Source of the DNA: Edaphobacter acidisoli
GTDB lineage: Bacteria > Acidobacteriota > Terriglobia > Terriglobales > Acidobacteriaceae
DNA length: 64,000 bases
Reading direction: 5' to 3'
Assembly: GCF_014642855.1 (NCBI RefSeq)
Contig: NZ_BMJB01000001.1
Coordinates: forward strand, 248,001-312,000
The notes below the pieces were generated by a model that worked only from the letters and a program-made list of their open reading frames with translations, had not been told where the DNA came from and made no database searches. Positions 17,242 through 25,177 of the stretch are shown here, piece after piece; position 1 is the first letter of the stretch, and the number at the start of each line of letters is the position of its first letter. Position numbers and translations under genes: made by a program.

Positions 17242-19029
17242 TTAGGCGAGCTTGTATCTCGATTCGGCGAGGCGATAGAGCGGCCGCCAGACGAGGCGGT
17301 TGATCGTCACCACCATCATGGCCATGACGATGGTGGCGAGCAGCAGAATCTGAAACTGGCCGCTGTCAGTGGCAGCGCTGATGACTGCGCCGAGGCCGAC
17401 CGTCTGCATGGTGTGGTTCTGCAGGCGGAAGTACTCGGCGATGATGCTTGCGTTCCATGCGCCGCCGGAGGCTGTGACGAGTCCGGTGATCAGGTAGGGG
17501 AAGATTCCTGGCAGGATGACCGTCTTCCAGCGCTGCACGGTGGTGAAGCGGAAGAGTTTGGCGACCTCGCGCATGTCGGACGGAATGGCCATGGCGCCGG
17601 CGATGACGTTGAACAGAATGTACCACTGCGTTCCGAGAAGCATCAGCGCGATAGAGCCGATGCCGAGGCCGCCGCCCATGCGCACGAGCGCGATGAGGAT
17701 GACGGGGAAGAGTGCGGTGGCTGGGACTGAGGCTGCAATCTGCGCGAGCGGCTGTGCGATGCGCGCGAGGCGCGGGTGAAAGCCGATGGCGACACCGACC
17801 GGGATTGTCCACAGCGAGGAGAGGAGCAGGGAGACGTTGACGCGGAGAAATGTCGCGAGCGCGCCCTTCATGATCTCGCCGAACTGCGATGCGTTGACCT
17901 GGCGCAGCAGTCCGAGAGCTCGCCATGCTGCATACAGAACAGCGGTGGTGGCTACGATGACGATGATTGCGCGCAAGACGGTTTTGAGGCGATTTGCGTT
18001 CACGTGGGGTGAGCCGGCCGCGGCTGTAGCACGCTCCGTGCGGGCCTTACGCTCATCGGCCAGGCGCTGGTAGAGGCCTTCGCTGAGCGGGCGGATGGTG
18101 TGGTGCTTCAGCGTGCGCAGTCCGCGCGAATGTTGCAGCAGGTGCAGCAGCGGAGAGCGGACGCGCTGCGTGCTTTCGACCTGCTCGAATTTGAATTTGT
18201 CGCTCCACGCGATGATGGGACGCCAGATGAGCTGATCAGTGGCGACGATGATGGCGACCATCGTGACGAGGCCCCAGGTGATGGCTGCTTTGTTTCCCGT
18301 GCCTGCGGCTGTTTGCAGATACGAGCCGAGTCCGGGCAGGCGGAAGTCGCGCGTGCCGAGCACGAACATCTCGCAGGCCATCAGGAAGAACCATCCGCCG
18401 GCGACGGAGACCATGGAGTTCCAGACGAGACCGATTGCGGAGTAAGGAAGCTCCAGTTGCACGAGGCGCTGCCAACGCGAAAAATTATAGATGCTTGCGG
18501 CTTCGGACAGCTCGCGCGGAATGCTCTTGATCGACGAGTAGAAGCTGAAGGCCATGTTCCAGACCTGGCCGGTGAAGATGAGCACAATTGCGCCCATCTC
18601 GACACCGATCTGCCGCGTGGGGAAGAGCGCGACCATTGCGAGCATGACTCCGGGAAGAAAGCTGAGCACCGGGATCGATTGCAGGATGTCGAGCGCGGCG
18701 ATCATCAGCGCTTCGACCCGCTTGTTGTACGCGGCGATGTAGCCGTAGCCGACGGCGAAGATCAGGCTGAGCAGATAGGCGAGAAAGATGCGGATGATGG
18801 AATAGAAGGCATAGAGCGGCAGCGCGCGCGGGCTCTGCGAGATGACGATCTCCGGTTCGGCATGACCAAACCAGTATCGCGCGATGACGACGACGCCGTA
18901 GAAACATGCGAGCGCGATGCTGGCTACGCAGAGGTCCAGCACGACGGGCCAGCTTCGCTGCAGGGCCTGCGAGCGGCCGAACGTAGCTCCGCTGCGGAAG
19001 CTGCCGAAGCTCTCGGGCAGCTTCATCAT
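17242..19029 (-). CDS. NitT/TauT-type ABC transporter, two fused permease domains
   Basis: A 595-residue inner-membrane protein made of two copies of the BPD_transp_1 permease fold. Each half has an EAA-like loop: ELSEAASIYNFSRWQRLVQL in the first and DMREVAKLFRFTTVQRWKTV in the second. A soluble linker rich in Arg/Ala lies between the halves (around residues 320-350). The fusion would give a fixed pair of permease units for one ATPase dimer. The gene overlaps the upstream ATPase gene by four bases, so both are cotranscribed. The substrate (nitrate, sulfonate, bicarbonate or other) cannot be told; no substrate-binding protein is adjacent. Confidence 0.87.
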   Translation of the reverse strand: MMKLPESFGSFRSGATFGRSQALQRSWPVVLDLCVASIALACFYGVVVIARYWFGHAEPEIVISQSPRALPLYAFYSIIRIFLAYLLSLIFAVGYGYIAAYNKRVEALMIAALDILQSIPVLSFLPGVMLAMVALFPTRQIGVEMGAIVLIFTGQVWNMAFSFYSSIKSIPRELSEAASIYNFSRWQRLVQLELPYSAIGLVWNSMVSVAGGWFFLMACEMFVLGTRDFRLPGLGSYLQTAAGTGNKAAITWGLVTMVAIIVATDQLIWRPIIAWSDKFKFEQVESTQRVRSPLLHLLQHSRGLRTLKHHTIRPLSEGLYQRLADERKARTERATAAAGSPHVNANRLKTVLRAIIVIVATTAVLYAAWRALGLLRQVNASQFGEIMKGALATFLRVNVSLLLSSLWTIPVGVAIGFHPRLARIAQPLAQIAASVPATALFPVILIALVRMGGGLGIGSIALMLLGTQWYILFNVIAGAMAIPSDMREVAKLFRFTTVQRWKTVILPGIFPYLITGLVTASGGAWNASIIAEYFRLQNHTMQTVGLGAVISAATDSGQFQILLLATIVMAMMVVTINRLVWRPLYRLAESRYKLA

Positions 19030-20369
19030 GCGTCGATCTCCGTGGTGGTGCGCTCAACTTCAGGAGACAGCTTCTCGGGTTGGATGAAGCGGCGGCGCGA
19101 TGCGTCGAAGTCGAACAGCTCGGCGTAGCGGCCCCAGTTGATGGCCGTTTCGAGCTGGCGCAATGTCTCGTCTTCGCTGAACTGCTCGTCGAGCATGTCG
19201 TGGAAGAACTCTTCCGGCACGCTGCGGTCGCTCTTGGCGTCGATGGCTCGCACGATCTGGCGGAGCAGAAGCACGTTTTCGACTGCGGCTGTGCGGAAGA
19301 GCTCTTTCTGGCGAAGGATCTCGGAGTTGGCGTATTCCGCGCCGGTCGGAGTGATGACGGCGTCGCCTTCGGTGACGGTCAGGAAGCCGAGAAGGCGCGC
19401 GGCGTCGACGATGGGCAGCAGGTCGTCGATCTCGAAGGCGAGGTCGTCGGCGAGGCGATAGATGTCGTCTTTGCCATTGTGGTCGACGAGCAGTTCGAGG
19501 AGTCCGGCGATTCCGCCGGGGCGCGCGTGCGGGAGCATCTGGTAGTGTTGCCGTTGCGCGCGGCCGGGCTTGCCTGATGTGTCGGGCAGCTCAGGCGGCT
19601 GCGTGTCGGGCTGCGTGAGTACTTTGTAGATGTAGTCGACCAGCTGTGTGAAGGCGGCATTCTTTTTGTCGCGCGGCTGCGGGAGGGCAACTTTGAAATC
19701 GGTGCGTACATGGCCGGGGTTGCGACCGAGGACGATGATGCGGTCGGCGAGCAGCACGGCTTCTTCGATATTGTGCGTGACGATGAAGATGGACTGCGTA
19801 GGGATGGTCTTCTTCTGCCACAGCTCGAGCAGCTCGCTGCGCAGGTTCTCCGCGGTGAGCACGTCGAGTGCGGAGAATGGCTCGTCCATGAAGAGCACTT
19901 CGGGCTCGACGACGAGTGCGCGCGCGAAGCCGACGCGCTGGCGCATGCCGCCGGAGAGCTCCTTCGGATACGCGGCCTGAAAGCCGTCGAGGCCTACCGT
20001 GTCGAGTATCTTCAGGCTGCGCTTGCGTCGCTCGGCGGGCTCCATGCCGCGCGCCTTCAGCGGGGCTTCGACGTTTTCAAGCACGGTGAGCCAGGGGAAG
20101 AGCGCGAAGCTCTGGAAGACGATCGAGACGTTGACGTCCGCGGTTGCAATCGGGCGCTCGTGCCAGTAGACCTGGCCCGCTGAGGGCGACGACAGGCCGG
20201 TGAGCATGCGCAGCAGCGTTGATTTACCCGAACCGGATGGCCCGAGCAGCGCGACAATCTCGCCCGCCGTGATCGACAGATCAGTCGGAGCGATGACCTG
20301 GATGCGGTTTTCGCTTGGCTGCGCGTAATATTTTTCGACACGCTCGGCGCGGATGATGGCTGGCTGCAT
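19026..20369 (-). CDS. NitT/TauT-type ABC transporter ATP-binding protein with C-terminal AAA-associated domain
   Basis: A 447-residue protein. The ABC domain fills residues 1-270: Walker A GPSGSGKST (43-51), Q-loop FQSFALFPW, signature LSGGMRQR (138-145), Walker B VLFMDEP (158-164) and the His switch VTHNIEEA. Residues 285-440 form an extra C-terminal domain of the AAA-associated type found in some nitrate/sulfonate-class ATPases, likely regulatory. It is the first gene of a two-gene operon with the fused permease (4-bp overlap). Confidence 0.88.
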   Translation of the reverse strand: MQPAIIRAERVEKYYAQPSENRIQVIAPTDLSITAGEIVALLGPSGSGKSTLLRMLTGLSSPSAGQVYWHERPIATADVNVSIVFQSFALFPWLTVLENVEAPLKARGMEPAERRKRSLKILDTVGLDGFQAAYPKELSGGMRQRVGFARALVVEPEVLFMDEPFSALDVLTAENLRSELLELWQKKTIPTQSIFIVTHNIEEAVLLADRIIVLGRNPGHVRTDFKVALPQPRDKKNAAFTQLVDYIYKVLTQPDTQPPELPDTSGKPGRAQRQHYQMLPHARPGGIAGLLELLVDHNGKDDIYRLADDLAFEIDDLLPIVDAARLLGFLTVTEGDAVITPTGAEYANSEILRQKELFRTAAVENVLLLRQIVRAIDAKSDRSVPEEFFHDMLDEQFSEDETLRQLETAINWGRYAELFDFDASRRRFIQPEKLSPEVERTTTEIDA

Positions 20370-20543
20370 ACGATTTCTTCAAAATAAAAGTGGATGGCTG
20401 CGCGCGATTATTCTGCCGTCTGATGCGTCAAACAACCATGTGGTCAGCGTATCATTACTGTGTAGCTAAAATGGTAAAAGTGAGCGCTGTGTAGTTCCAT
20501 TTGGCCTGAACGTGAATTTTTATACTTTTTGGGGACACTCAGC

Positions 20544-20927
20544 ATGGCAGATCCAGCATCCTCCACGAACGCAAAACCCAGAGTACTCGTGGCCGACGAC
20601 GAACAGGTTATTGCCAATACGCTAGCCATCATTCTCAACCAGGCTGGTTTCGATGCGCGCGCTGTTTACAGCGGCGAGAAGGCCGTTGAGGCCATCGACA
20701 GCTTTCAGCCCGACATGCTGATCAGTGACGTCATCATGACGGGCATGACGGGCATTGAAGCAGCCATCATCGCGCGCACGAAGCTGCCGAAGTGCAAGAT
20801 CCTGCTCTTTTCGGGTCAGGCTTCGACCGCTGACCTGCTGGAAAAAGCGCGGGCGCAGGGCCACGAATTTGAGATTCTGGCCAAGCCTGTGCATCCGACC
20901 GATCTGCTGGCCAAGCTGCGCGGTTAG
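20544..20927 (+). CDS. single-domain response regulator (CheY-like receiver)
   Basis: A 127-residue receiver with no output domain. Conserved residues are the acidic pair in VADDEQ, phospho-acceptor Asp62 in LISDVIM, the Ser/Thr position in LLFSGQA and Lys114 in LAKPVH. The ATG at 20544 follows GGGGA. No histidine kinase is adjacent. It sits next to the exopolysaccharide locus in the opposite orientation, with its stop overlapping the acetyltransferase stop by four bases, so regulation of that locus is possible but unproven. Confidence 0.87.
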   Translation: MADPASSTNAKPRVLVADDEQVIANTLAIILNQAGFDARAVYSGEKAVEAIDSFQPDMLISDVIMTGMTGIEAAIIARTKLPKCKILLFSGQASTADLLEKARAQGHEFEILAKPVHPTDLLAKLRG

Positions 20928-21526
20928 CTACGAGGTGCGGCGGCCCGCATTCGTTCTTTCACCTTGATCGCCGGTACTCCGGCGTAGATGCTCCATGGCT
21001 CCAGGTCGCGCGTCGCGACTGATCCCATGCCGAGCACTGCGCCTTCGCCGAGATTCACTCCTGGGGCTACGGAAGCGCGGGCGCACACCCATGCATACGC
21101 GCCGAAGTTCATCGTGTAGGCAAGCAGGGGAAAGGTGAGGTCGTTGTAGTCATGTGTGGCGCCGCAGATATATGCGTCCTGCGAGAGGATGGCGTGTGAA
21201 CCAAATGTAACCGGCGCGGGGTTATATATCTCGACACCGTCAGCGGCTGTGACCTGACTGTCACACACGAGGTTCCACGGCGCCCATACTTTTGACTTCG
21301 GGTAAAAATGGCAGCCGGGTCCCATCTTCGCGCCAAACATACGCAGCAGAGATGCTCTCCATGCGTGAAATGGTCGAGGGGATGTGCGATAGAGCAGCGC
21401 CCAACAGAATCCCCAGATGAGTCGTCGCATTCGATTGCCCGCGGAGAATGCGGGCCGCAGATAGGGATCTTCCGCTGTCTCTGCCGGGATGTGATCTGCC
21501 GCGTTGTAGTGGGCTTGCTTCGGCAT
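20924..21526 (-). CDS. WcaF-like acetyltransferase (hexapeptide repeat)
   Basis: A 200-residue acyltransferase of the left-handed beta-helix family, like the colanic-acid WcaF group, expected to O-acetylate an exopolysaccharide unit. Visible blocks are SLLRMFGAKMGPGCHFYPKS, the catalytic-type segment CGATHDYND, and the repeat turns APGVNLGEGAVLGMGSVATR. It is the last gene of the minus-strand exopolysaccharide run and lies 11 bases after the stop of the first GT4 gene. Confidence 0.85.
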   Translation of the reverse strand: MPKQAHYNAADHIPAETAEDPYLRPAFSAGNRMRRLIWGFCWALLYRTSPRPFHAWRASLLRMFGAKMGPGCHFYPKSKVWAPWNLVCDSQVTAADGVEIYNPAPVTFGSHAILSQDAYICGATHDYNDLTFPLLAYTMNFGAYAWVCARASVAPGVNLGEGAVLGMGSVATRDLEPWSIYAGVPAIKVKERMRAAAPRS

Positions 21527-21537
21527 GGCTCAGGGAG

Positions 21538-22782
21538 TCACTTTCGCAGTCGCGGTGCAGGCACGGTCGCGTTTTCAAACAGCTTGATGATGGCCTTTGC
21601 ATTCTCGCGCATGTCGTAGTTTGTGTGGAAACACTCGAAGGCGCGTACAGCCATTGCCTGTTTTTGCTGGTCGCTCATGGCTATCCAGCGTTGGAGCAGG
21701 CTCAGGGTGCCTTCAGCTGTATCCAACTCCATCAAGCCTGCGCCGAAGTCGGCGATATCTTCGGCGATGTTGACCTTGTCGGCCAGCAGCACAGGCTTGC
21801 CGCAGCCGAGAGCTTCTGCGACCGCGATGCCGAAGTTTTCCTGATGTGATGGCAGGATGAACGCCTCGCAAGCGAAGAATGCGCCCCACTTTGCATCGCC
21901 AGTGATCATGCCTGGCCAGTGAATGCGATGTGCGATGCCTGCTTTGGTTGCGGTATGTTGCAGCTTCGCAGACCAGTGCTGCGAGTCTGGTCCTGCGAAG
22001 ACGAGGTCGAGTTCAGGGTCAGTGTGGGCGACCTTGGCGAAAGCATCGATCAGCAGGTCGCAGCCTTTTTTGCGGTGAATCCTGCCGAGGAACAGCAGAT
22101 ACCGCTTATTGCGCACCTGGGGGCATTTTTCGAAGAAGGCTTCCTTTTGAACCTCAGGATCTCCTGTCGGTCCGCTGGCTCCATAGGGCACGACGTAAGG
22201 CTCCCACTTGTGCAAACGGAAGCTTTGCTCGGCCAGCCGCTTTTCCGCACGCGAGGTAAAAAGCACGCGGTAGGCATCGCGCAGGACGCGATGTTCAAAC
22301 GGCATCCAATAGAACCATTTTTTTACGTGCTTGAGCGGGAAGGCGCGCTTGAAGTACGGGTCCAACATGCCGTGCGTAAAGACGACATAGGGCGTGTTGC
22401 CGGCCAGAGCGCGCCATGCGGCGAATCCACAGTATTGCCAGAGGCCATTGACCACCACACCGTCGAATCGTTCACGGTTGGCAATCAGCCAGGGCAGCAG
22501 TTTGGTGTTGAAGCCGTAGGTGGTGCGAAATGGGCCGAGCGCATGGACTGGAAAGGGAATGTCTTTGAGAAATGGGGCCTTTGGGTCGTCGAGTGTCACG
22601 ACTTCGCCCGTGTAGCCGATTGGCCCGTAGCTCAAGAGCACGCGAACGGACTCGGTTGGCCCGCCTGCTGCCGGGTTTAGCGTTCCGATAATATGCAGTA
22701 TGCGCATCGGCTGGTCTTCGTCGACTTCGAGCATAGCAGCAGTTCGTTTCGTTTTTGCCAGTTGTGCCGTTGCGGTCATCAT
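21538..22782 (-). CDS. glycosyltransferase family 4 protein
   Basis: A 414-residue GT-B glycosyltransferase. The N-terminal domain starts with MRILHIIGTLNPAAGGPTES (nucleotide-sugar enzymes of this family often show GG-E near the start), and the C-terminal donor site has LFLGRIHRKKGCDLLIDAF and the EX7E-like EAFILPSHQENFGIAVAEA. It probably adds a sugar to the lipid-linked exopolysaccharide repeat. Its start overlaps the previous glycosyltransferase stop by four bases (ATGA), so the two are translationally coupled. The sugar specificity is unknown. Confidence 0.87.
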   Translation of the reverse strand: MMTATAQLAKTKRTAAMLEVDEDQPMRILHIIGTLNPAAGGPTESVRVLLSYGPIGYTGEVVTLDDPKAPFLKDIPFPVHALGPFRTTYGFNTKLLPWLIANRERFDGVVVNGLWQYCGFAAWRALAGNTPYVVFTHGMLDPYFKRAFPLKHVKKWFYWMPFEHRVLRDAYRVLFTSRAEKRLAEQSFRLHKWEPYVVPYGASGPTGDPEVQKEAFFEKCPQVRNKRYLLFLGRIHRKKGCDLLIDAFAKVAHTDPELDLVFAGPDSQHWSAKLQHTATKAGIAHRIHWPGMITGDAKWGAFFACEAFILPSHQENFGIAVAEALGCGKPVLLADKVNIAEDIADFGAGLMELDTAEGTLSLLQRWIAMSDQQKQAMAVRAFECFHTNYDMRENAKAIIKLFENATVPAPRLRK

Positions 22783-24038
22783 GCGTCTATTTTCCCTGTG
22801 ACCTGTGCCAGTGCCTGCCGGAGGCCGCGCACGTCTTCTTCAAAGCTCCAGGATTGAATTCGCTTCAGGCCTCGTTCGCCCATGCTTGCTGCAGTCTCTG
22901 GAGTGCAGAGTACCCGACGCAGCGCTGCGGTCAGCGCGTCGATGTTGCCAACCGGATAGATGCAGCCTTCAACGCCGTCGGTGATGAGGTCGTAGGCGGA
23001 GCCAACGTCGTCTGAGACGATAACAGCACGGCCAGCGTTCATCACTTCGTTCACGATCAGACCCCAGGGTTCGTGCTGCGACGGCAGAACAAACACCGTA
23101 GCGAGGTCAAAGAACCGTGGCAGCTCCGACTGATTTCTGAAGCCACAAAATCGGATGCTGCCAAGGCGGCTTTCGGCTGCCCGGGCCTCGAGTGCGGCAC
23201 GTTCTTCGCCGTCCCCGACAATGACCAGATACGGGACGGGCTCAGCGCCGGGTCCGGGTGCGAGGCGCAGGTAGGCCTCCAGCAGGTCGGCGCAGCGTTT
23301 GCGCGTCTGGAGCTTCGAGGCGAAGAGGATGACAGGACGCGCGGGGTCCAGGTTCAGCTCTGCCTGCAACTCGCTGCGTCCGCTTGCGGCCTCGCGGCTG
23401 CGCTGGGCGAAGTATGCGTTGTCGACGGCGTAGGGCATGAGCGATTGAGGGAGGTCTTCTCCCAGATAACGCTTCCAATAATTCGCGTTCAGCGTTCCAA
23501 TCGGCAGCACGCCGTTGACAAGACGCCTGAGGAGCGAAAAAAAACAGCTCTTTACTGCGAGTGTCAGGCCGGTGCGTTCTCGGTCGCCGAGCCACGATTC
23601 TGCCCGGAGCAGCACGGGAATTCCCAGCGCATTTGCGGCGAGAATTCCATGCATCGCATTTGCAGTTGCATAACCGTGCACCCACAGCGCGTCGAATCCG
23701 CCATTGCCATTCGCGGGGCCTCGTCGTAAGCGGCTGGTTATGCCATAGCTCAAAGGGCTGAATATCCTTACGTCCGATCCGTCGCGGAGTTTTGGGAGAA
23801 ACTCATGCTGGTATCCATCCAGCAGCGGAACATCCCACTTCACGTCCACGCCAAATCCCTGGTCCTGATAGCCGCGCACGGAGAAGTCCGAGCCGAACAG
23901 CACAGTGAGGTCAATATCCGGCTCACGCGCAATTCTTCTGAGCAACGGCGCCTGGTACTGAATGGGATGACTCACTAAATAAGCAAGGCGTACTTGATTC
24001 TTCGGCGCGTTCGAGGCTTCTTCGGGAAGAGAGGGCAT
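22779..24038 (-). CDS. glycosyltransferase family 4 protein
   Basis: A 419-residue GT4 glycosyltransferase. The acceptor domain carries AYLVSHPIQYQAPLLRRIA, and the donor domain carries LFASKLQTRKRCADLLEAYL and the family acidic motif VFVLPSQHEPWGLIVNEVMN. It should act at the cytoplasmic face during assembly of the exopolysaccharide repeat. It is upstream of and coupled to the second GT4 gene, and 113 bases downstream of the Wza-like gene, from which it is separated by a 15-bp perfect hairpin (24105-24138). Confidence 0.87.
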   Translation of the reverse strand: MPSLPEEASNAPKNQVRLAYLVSHPIQYQAPLLRRIAREPDIDLTVLFGSDFSVRGYQDQGFGVDVKWDVPLLDGYQHEFLPKLRDGSDVRIFSPLSYGITSRLRRGPANGNGGFDALWVHGYATANAMHGILAANALGIPVLLRAESWLGDRERTGLTLAVKSCFFSLLRRLVNGVLPIGTLNANYWKRYLGEDLPQSLMPYAVDNAYFAQRSREAASGRSELQAELNLDPARPVILFASKLQTRKRCADLLEAYLRLAPGPGAEPVPYLVIVGDGEERAALEARAAESRLGSIRFCGFRNQSELPRFFDLATVFVLPSQHEPWGLIVNEVMNAGRAVIVSDDVGSAYDLITDGVEGCIYPVGNIDALTAALRRVLCTPETAASMGERGLKRIQSWSFEEDVRGLRQALAQVTGKIDA

Positions 24039-24104
24039 AAACTACAGAATCCACTGATCCTTATCGGAAAGCTGGCCCAAGGGCGATTCAAATTTACATC
24101 GAGG

Positions 24105-24138
24105 GTTCGGAATACTTGCATCCGCAAGTATTCCGAAC
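24105..24138 (-). terminator. perfect 15-bp hairpin between Wza-like and GT4 genes
   Basis: GTTCGGAATACTTGC and its exact reverse complement flank the tetraloop ATCC. The hairpin lies 13 bases after the end of the Wza-like gene. A T-run is lacking on both strands, so it may be a partial terminator, an mRNA-stabilising structure or a remnant of a repeat. Confidence 0.5.
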
Positions 24139-24151
24139 TCGAGTTTCGTCA

Positions 24152-25177
24152 TTACTGCTTTGCCGCAAAGACCAAGATGGAGGCCAGACCGATCAGTGTG
24201 CTGATGCCACCTGACTTGATTGCAGCCTTCATCTCGCTGGTCGGCAGGAATATGATGTCGTCGGATTCGAGCACCGGGTCAGGCGCTTTACCCTCCATAA
24301 CCTTCTTGACGTCTACGCGAACGACCTTACGCACGCTTCCTTCGGTGCGAATAATGCGCAAATCACCCAGACGCCCCTCGTAACCAGGGCCGCCGCCAAT
24401 TGCCGCCGCTTGTAGCAGGGTGAGCGGAGTGTTCTGTCGCAATGGAATCGCAGCCGGGGTTTTAAAGGCCCCGAGTAGATAGACGACGCCATCATTTGAA
24501 ATTACGATGGTGTCTCCCGGGAAGACAGGAACATTTGCCTTCGCGCTGGTTGCAGGGTTGTTTCCCAGATCGACGATGATCGGCTGCGGCACACCCGGGC
24601 GGTTGATTGTAATCATGTGGCTCGCTGTCACGGGTAAACCACCGCCAGCAGAGAGTACATCGTACAGACGCCTTGAGCCGGCGACAGGAAGAACGCCATG
24701 CATCTCACCGCTCAGCGTGACGGTCTGGTTTGGCGATTCTGTGATGCTGATCGTTACCTGTGGATTGCGGTACATGCCAGCGCTTTCCATGCGCCGGGCA
24801 ATGAGGGACTCAGCCTCTGCCAACGTCAAGCCTTCCACATGCACATCGCCAACCAGAGGTAATTGAACCGATCCATCAAGCCCAACACGGACTACGGGAG
24901 CGTAATCGGGCGTCGCGAATAAATGCACGGTGATCAGGTCGCCATGCATCAGATGAACGTCGCGCCCTTCGGGATAAAGGATGGCCGGATCGGTCGTGGG
25001 CGTCATCGGCTCATTCACGGTCGCGTTGCTGCTGAGGGCTGGCCCGCTGAACTGAGCCCACCCTTTGCTGCCCGTTGCAAAACACACCAAAATCGTCAGA
25101 GTGATCAATCCTGTTGCGCCATAAAAGGGGCGAAGAGTGCCAGAGGAAGATCCATGTTTGGTTCGCAGTCTCATCAT
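24152..25177 (-). CDS. polysaccharide export protein, Wza-like (SLBB)
   Basis: A 341-residue outer-membrane export channel component. A signal-like hydrophobic region (GLITLTILVCFATGSKGWAQ) precedes the poly_export domain (LMHGDLITVHLFATPDYAPV, VGLDGSVQLPLVGDVHVEGL) and two SLBB-type units (GDTIVISNDGVVYLLGAF). A final hydrophobic stretch (ISTLIGLASILVFAAK) may be the outer-membrane helix. The lipobox Cys of E. coli Wza is not evident. The ATG at 25177 overlaps the Wzc stop by four bases (ATGA) and follows GGGAGAGG. Confidence 0.88.
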   Translation of the reverse strand: MMRLRTKHGSSSGTLRPFYGATGLITLTILVCFATGSKGWAQFSGPALSSNATVNEPMTPTTDPAILYPEGRDVHLMHGDLITVHLFATPDYAPVVRVGLDGSVQLPLVGDVHVEGLTLAEAESLIARRMESAGMYRNPQVTISITESPNQTVTLSGEMHGVLPVAGSRRLYDVLSAGGGLPVTASHMITINRPGVPQPIIVDLGNNPATSAKANVPVFPGDTIVISNDGVVYLLGAFKTPAAIPLRQNTPLTLLQAAAIGGGPGYEGRLGDLRIIRTEGSVRKVVRVDVKKVMEGKAPDPVLESDDIIFLPTSEMKAAIKSGGISTLIGLASILVFAAKQ

